A stretch of DNA of 64,000 nucleotides, taken from NCBI RefSeq assembly GCF_036323475.1, contig NZ_AP028934.1:1116001-1180000 (forward strand). Direction: 5' to 3'. Positions 62,292-64,000 of the stretch are shown one piece after another (position 1 is the first letter of the stretch; every line of letters starts with the position of its first letter). The notes under the pieces were generated by a model. It made no database searches. It was given only the letters and a program-made list of their open reading frames with translations, and was not told the origin of the DNA. The position numbers and the translations under genes were made by a program. The DNA is from Solobacterium moorei. Lineage in GTDB: Bacteria; Bacillota_I; Bacilli_A; Erysipelotrichales; Erysipelotrichaceae.

Positions 62292-63110
62292 TTATGAAGC
62301 TAGAAGATGTTGTCTGTATTGAACAGGACTCATCCATCCTAACTTTTCTTTTATTCGTTGCTCATTGTAATAATTAATAAATCTTTCTATTTTTAGCTTC
62401 AGTTCATCGAAACTATAGTACATGACTCCATAGTATATTTCTTGTTTAATCAGTCCAAAGAAATTTTCCATAACTGAGTTATCAAGGCAGTTTCCTTTTC
62501 GAGACATACTCTGGAAGATTCTTTCTTCTTTTAATCTACGTGTATAAGCGTTCATCTGATATGCCCATCCTTGATCAGAATGAAATGTTCTTCTATATGG
62601 GCAGTCTGTAGTGATTGTAATAGCTTTCTCCAAGGCATTCATCACGTTTTCTGCAGAAGGTCTCTTACCAATTTCGTAACTAAGTATCTCACCACTACAC
62701 ATATCCATAAATGGATCTAGATAAAGCTTATGTATTGTCATATGCCCCTTTGTATCGACTTCATAATACTTGAATTCAGTTGTATCTGTTGTTATTTTCT
62801 GATGCGGTATATGTGTCTTGAAGCGTCTGTGAATTCTATTAGGCGCAACTCTTCCAACTGTTCCTCTATAAGAACTGTATTTTCTGCTTTTGCGAGTATA
62901 AGACGTTACCTGTAAGTGAAGCTTTTGTATGATTCTCTGTACTTTCTTTTTGTTAATGATATATCCATGGTTGCGAAGTTCTCCAACGATTCTACGGTAG
63001 CCATAATCCTTATTATTTGCACGAATTTCTTGTATGTTTTCTTCAATCTCTTTATCAGGATTTTCTCTATCAAATCTCTTTTGCCAATACATATATGTCG
63101 CTTTTGACAT
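62292..63110 (-). CDS. IS3-family transposase OrfB (DDE integrase core)
   Basis: A 272-residue catalytic subunit. Catalytic residues lie in TTDTTEFKY (first D), FHSDQG (second D) and NSVMENFFGLIKQE (E), the DDE triad. The HTH_21-like N-terminus includes DYGYRRIVGELR. The reading frame stays open well upstream of its ATG and overlaps orfA in the -1 frame, where it continues with family-like residues (KNERTALVINSLRQKFKLKD). This indicates programmed frameshifting to make OrfAB, as in IS150. Confidence 0.9.
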   Translation of the reverse strand: MSKATYMYWQKRFDRENPDKEIEENIQEIRANNKDYGYRRIVGELRNHGYIINKKKVQRIIQKLHLQVTSYTRKSRKYSSYRGTVGRVAPNRIHRRFKTHIPHQKITTDTTEFKYYEVDTKGHMTIHKLYLDPFMDMCSGEILSYEIGKRPSAENVMNALEKAITITTDCPYRRTFHSDQGWAYQMNAYTRRLKEERIFQSMSRKGNCLDNSVMENFFGLIKQEIYYGVMYYSFDELKLKIERFINYYNEQRIKEKLGWMSPVQYRQHLLAS

Positions 63111-63133
63111 TCCGGTATATAAGAGAAGGTCTT

Positions 63134-63712
63134 TTAGCTTGAACTTTTGTCGGAGACTGTTGATGACGAGTGCCGTTCTCTCATTCTTTCTTCGTCCTCT
63201 AAACGCAGCCTCCTCAGTTCTTTTAAAAATGCATTCTCTATTCTTAACCGAAGAAGTTCATCTTCTAATTTCTTTATATGTTCTACACTTGTATTAACAG
63301 AAGCTTCTTCCATGAGTTTGTTTTGAGTCTTTCTATCTGTCTTATCCATAGCTTTCCTTCGACCCTTTCGGCGTGATTTTAACGCATCAGGACCTGCTAT
63401 ACGAAAGCGATTAACCCAGTTGCCAATCGTAGCTGGGTTCTTAATGCCATTCTGTATAGCTAACTCTTGATATGTGATTTCACTTGTTAAATACAACTCT
63501 ACAATAGAAAGTTTCATTTCGAAAGAATAAACTTCATTTTCTCGTGAGCGCAATAAACCATCATTTCCAAATGCTTTATAGTTTTTCACCCATTTGTGTA
63601 GCTGGGATTTAGAGCCTAATCCATATTTTTTAGAAAGATATAGAATTCCTCCTTTACCATTCAAATATTCTAAAACTATTTTTTTCTTGAATTCAAAACT
63701 GTGTTTTGTCAT
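63134..63712 (-). CDS. IS3-family transposase OrfA (helix-turn-helix)
   Basis: A protein of about 192 residues with two helix-turn-helix units (about 5-55 and 65-110), a basic linker RRKGRRKAMDK and a leucine-zipper-like helix (HIKKLEDELLRLRIENAFLKEL). It binds the terminal repeats. The start was set at ATG 63712 (MTKHSFEFKK) because GGAGGT lies just upstream; the ATG at 63730 falls on the ribosome site. The out-of-frame tail after LEDEER suggests the frameshift site lies in GAAGAAAG nearby. Confidence 0.88.
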   Translation of the reverse strand: MTKHSFEFKKKIVLEYLNGKGGILYLSKKYGLGSKSQLHKWVKNYKAFGNDGLLRSRENEVYSFEMKLSIVELYLTSEITYQELAIQNGIKNPATIGNWVNRFRIAGPDALKSRRKGRRKAMDKTDRKTQNKLMEEASVNTSVEHIKKLEDELLRLRIENAFLKELRRLRLEDEERMRERHSSSTVSDKSSS

Positions 63713-63744
63713 AAAAATACCGACCTCCATTCGTTAGATTCTTG

Positions 63745-63768
63745 GTCTAACTTTTGGGGGTCGGTACA
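63745..63768 (-). repeat. Right terminal inverted repeat of the IS
   Basis: Read on the minus strand it begins TGTACCGACCCC and ends AAAAGTTAGAC. Confidence 0.8.
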
Positions 63769-63770
63769 AT

Positions 63771-63784
63771 GTACCGTTCTTTTT
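63771..63784 (+). repeat. Right arm of the IS-split terminator hairpin
   Basis: GTACCGTTCTTTTT, complementary to 62219-62232 with one A-C mismatch. It ends in five T, as an intrinsic terminator would. Confidence 0.65.
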
Positions 63785-63791
63785 AGATAAT

Positions 63792-63813
63792 AAAAATCGA
63801 TCGAAGTCGATTT
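63792..63813 (-). terminator. Terminator of the tRNA gene
   Basis: On the minus strand AAATCGA/TCGATTT with loop CTTCGA, followed by TTT. Confidence 0.75.
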
Positions 63814-63818
63814 AGTAG

Positions 63819-63892
63819 TGACGCGTACGGGATTCGAACCCGTGAATGCCGCCTTGAGAGGGCGGTGTGTTAAGCCGCTTCACCAACGCGCC
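63819..63892 (-). tRNA. tRNA-Glu, anticodon CUC
   Basis: A 74-base cloverleaf on the minus strand. The acceptor stem is GGCGCGT/ACGCGTC, the D stem GTG/CAC, the anticodon stem CCGCC/GGCGG with loop CTCTCAA, and the T arm ACGGG TTCGAAT CCCGT. Discriminator base A is followed by CTA, so the CCA end is not encoded and must be added. The anticodon CUC reads GAG. Confidence 0.93.
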
Positions 63893-63913
63893 GTTATTGA
63901 AGCTTGCTAATAG

Positions 63914-63942
63914 ATTATACTAAATGAGAATCGATACTTCAA
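63914..63942 (-). promoter_or_regulatory. Promoter of the tRNA-Glu gene
   Basis: On the minus strand TTGAAG, 17 bases, perfect TATAAT. The -10 ends 21 bases before the mature tRNA 5-prime end. Nothing else is seen between it and the end of the window. Confidence 0.75.
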
Positions 63943-64000
63943 TAAAAAGTTTTGGAAAATGCTTGTTGGAAGGGATGCGTAATCAATAGATATATATGAT

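Larger units (their letters stand above)
62236..63768 (-). mobile_element. IS3-family insertion sequence, IS150-like group
   Basis: A complete-looking element of about 1.53 kb with terminal inverted repeats of 24 bases (19 matching) and two minus-strand genes, orfA and orfB, that fit the IS150 subgroup. Both reading frames are intact and the DDE triad is present, so it may be active. The exact target duplication is unclear: the two bases AT flank both ends, whereas three or four would be usual. Confidence 0.88.

Noticed and set aside
62229-63774. GTAC on both sides of the IS as a four-base target duplication
   Set aside because: Placing the ends there makes the terminal repeats unequal by one base. 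The GTAC copies are better explained as the inner parts of the two complementary hairpin arms.
1-64000. CRISPR array, prophage or rRNA operon
   Set aside because: No regularly spaced repeats, phage structural genes or rRNA-like sequence were seen anywhere in the window.

Overview
The window is an AT-rich, densely packed chromosomal segment from a low-GC Gram-positive bacterium (Bacillota). Gene order is typical of that phylum: prpC-prkC-rsgA-rpe-thiN-rpmB, ftsA-ftsZ, phoH-ybeY-dgkA-cdd-era-recO-glyS-dnaG-rpoD-trmK, a T-box in front of tyrS, and ispH next to cshB. The dimeric glycyl-tRNA synthetase, an L32 without zinc cysteines, a very divergent FtsA and the absence of sporulation genes in the expected places point to an Erysipelotrichaceae-like lineage. 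That placement is an inference from gene content, not a database result.

Layout. 1-4.6 kb: end of a response regulator, its histidine kinase and an ABC exporter of the peptide-resistance type. 4.6-8.2 kb: tmcAL, a lipase-like hydrolase, yceD-rpmF and a methyltransferase. 8.4-15.2 kb: a translation/signalling operon (rsmB, rlmN, prpC, prkC, rsgA, rpe, thiN). 15.3-18.6 kb: rpmB, ftsA, ftsZ, Nudix. 18.7-23.2 kb: a small zinc-ribbon protein, a CNNM/CBS membrane protein, rsmE, a MurE-type ligase and deoC. 23.4-25.2 kb: rpsU, an MBL hydrolase and a thioredoxin-like lipoprotein. 25.3-35.4 kb: the phoH-to-recO operon, a decayed stretch at 29.2-29.8 kb, the glyS-dnaG-rpoD-trmK macromolecular-synthesis operon and rpsT. 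35.5-39.4 kb: fmt-lepA-hemW. 39.6-45.7 kb: a lipoprotein, rpsO, and an ABC exporter whose operon ends in a GIY-YIG / superoxide-reductase-like fusion. 45.8-54.4 kb: pnp, trmB, a lipoprotein, a disordered acidic protein, murC, small membrane and helical proteins, ccpA. 54.4-61.2 kb: T-box-tyrS, a lipoprotein, a MurJ-type flippase, rsuA, ispH, cshB. 61.2-64 kb: an SdpR/SdpI-like operon with a palindromic operator, an IS3-family (IS150-like) insertion sequence sitting in the loop of what was probably that operon's terminator, and a tRNA-Glu(CUC).

Most of the window is housekeeping: rRNA and tRNA modification, ribosomal proteins, translation factors, cell division and peptidoglycan synthesis. Intergenic spaces are short and many carry clear intrinsic terminators and sigma-A promoters. 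The most unusual items are the GIY-YIG/desulfoferrodoxin fusion protein (45013-45678), an FtsA whose actin-type phosphate-binding motifs are not recognisable (15716-16978), a disordered protein with a repeated SPxxGI motif just before murC (49500-50342), an rlmN that looks leaderless, an RpoD with a long lysine-rich tail, and the IS-split terminator.
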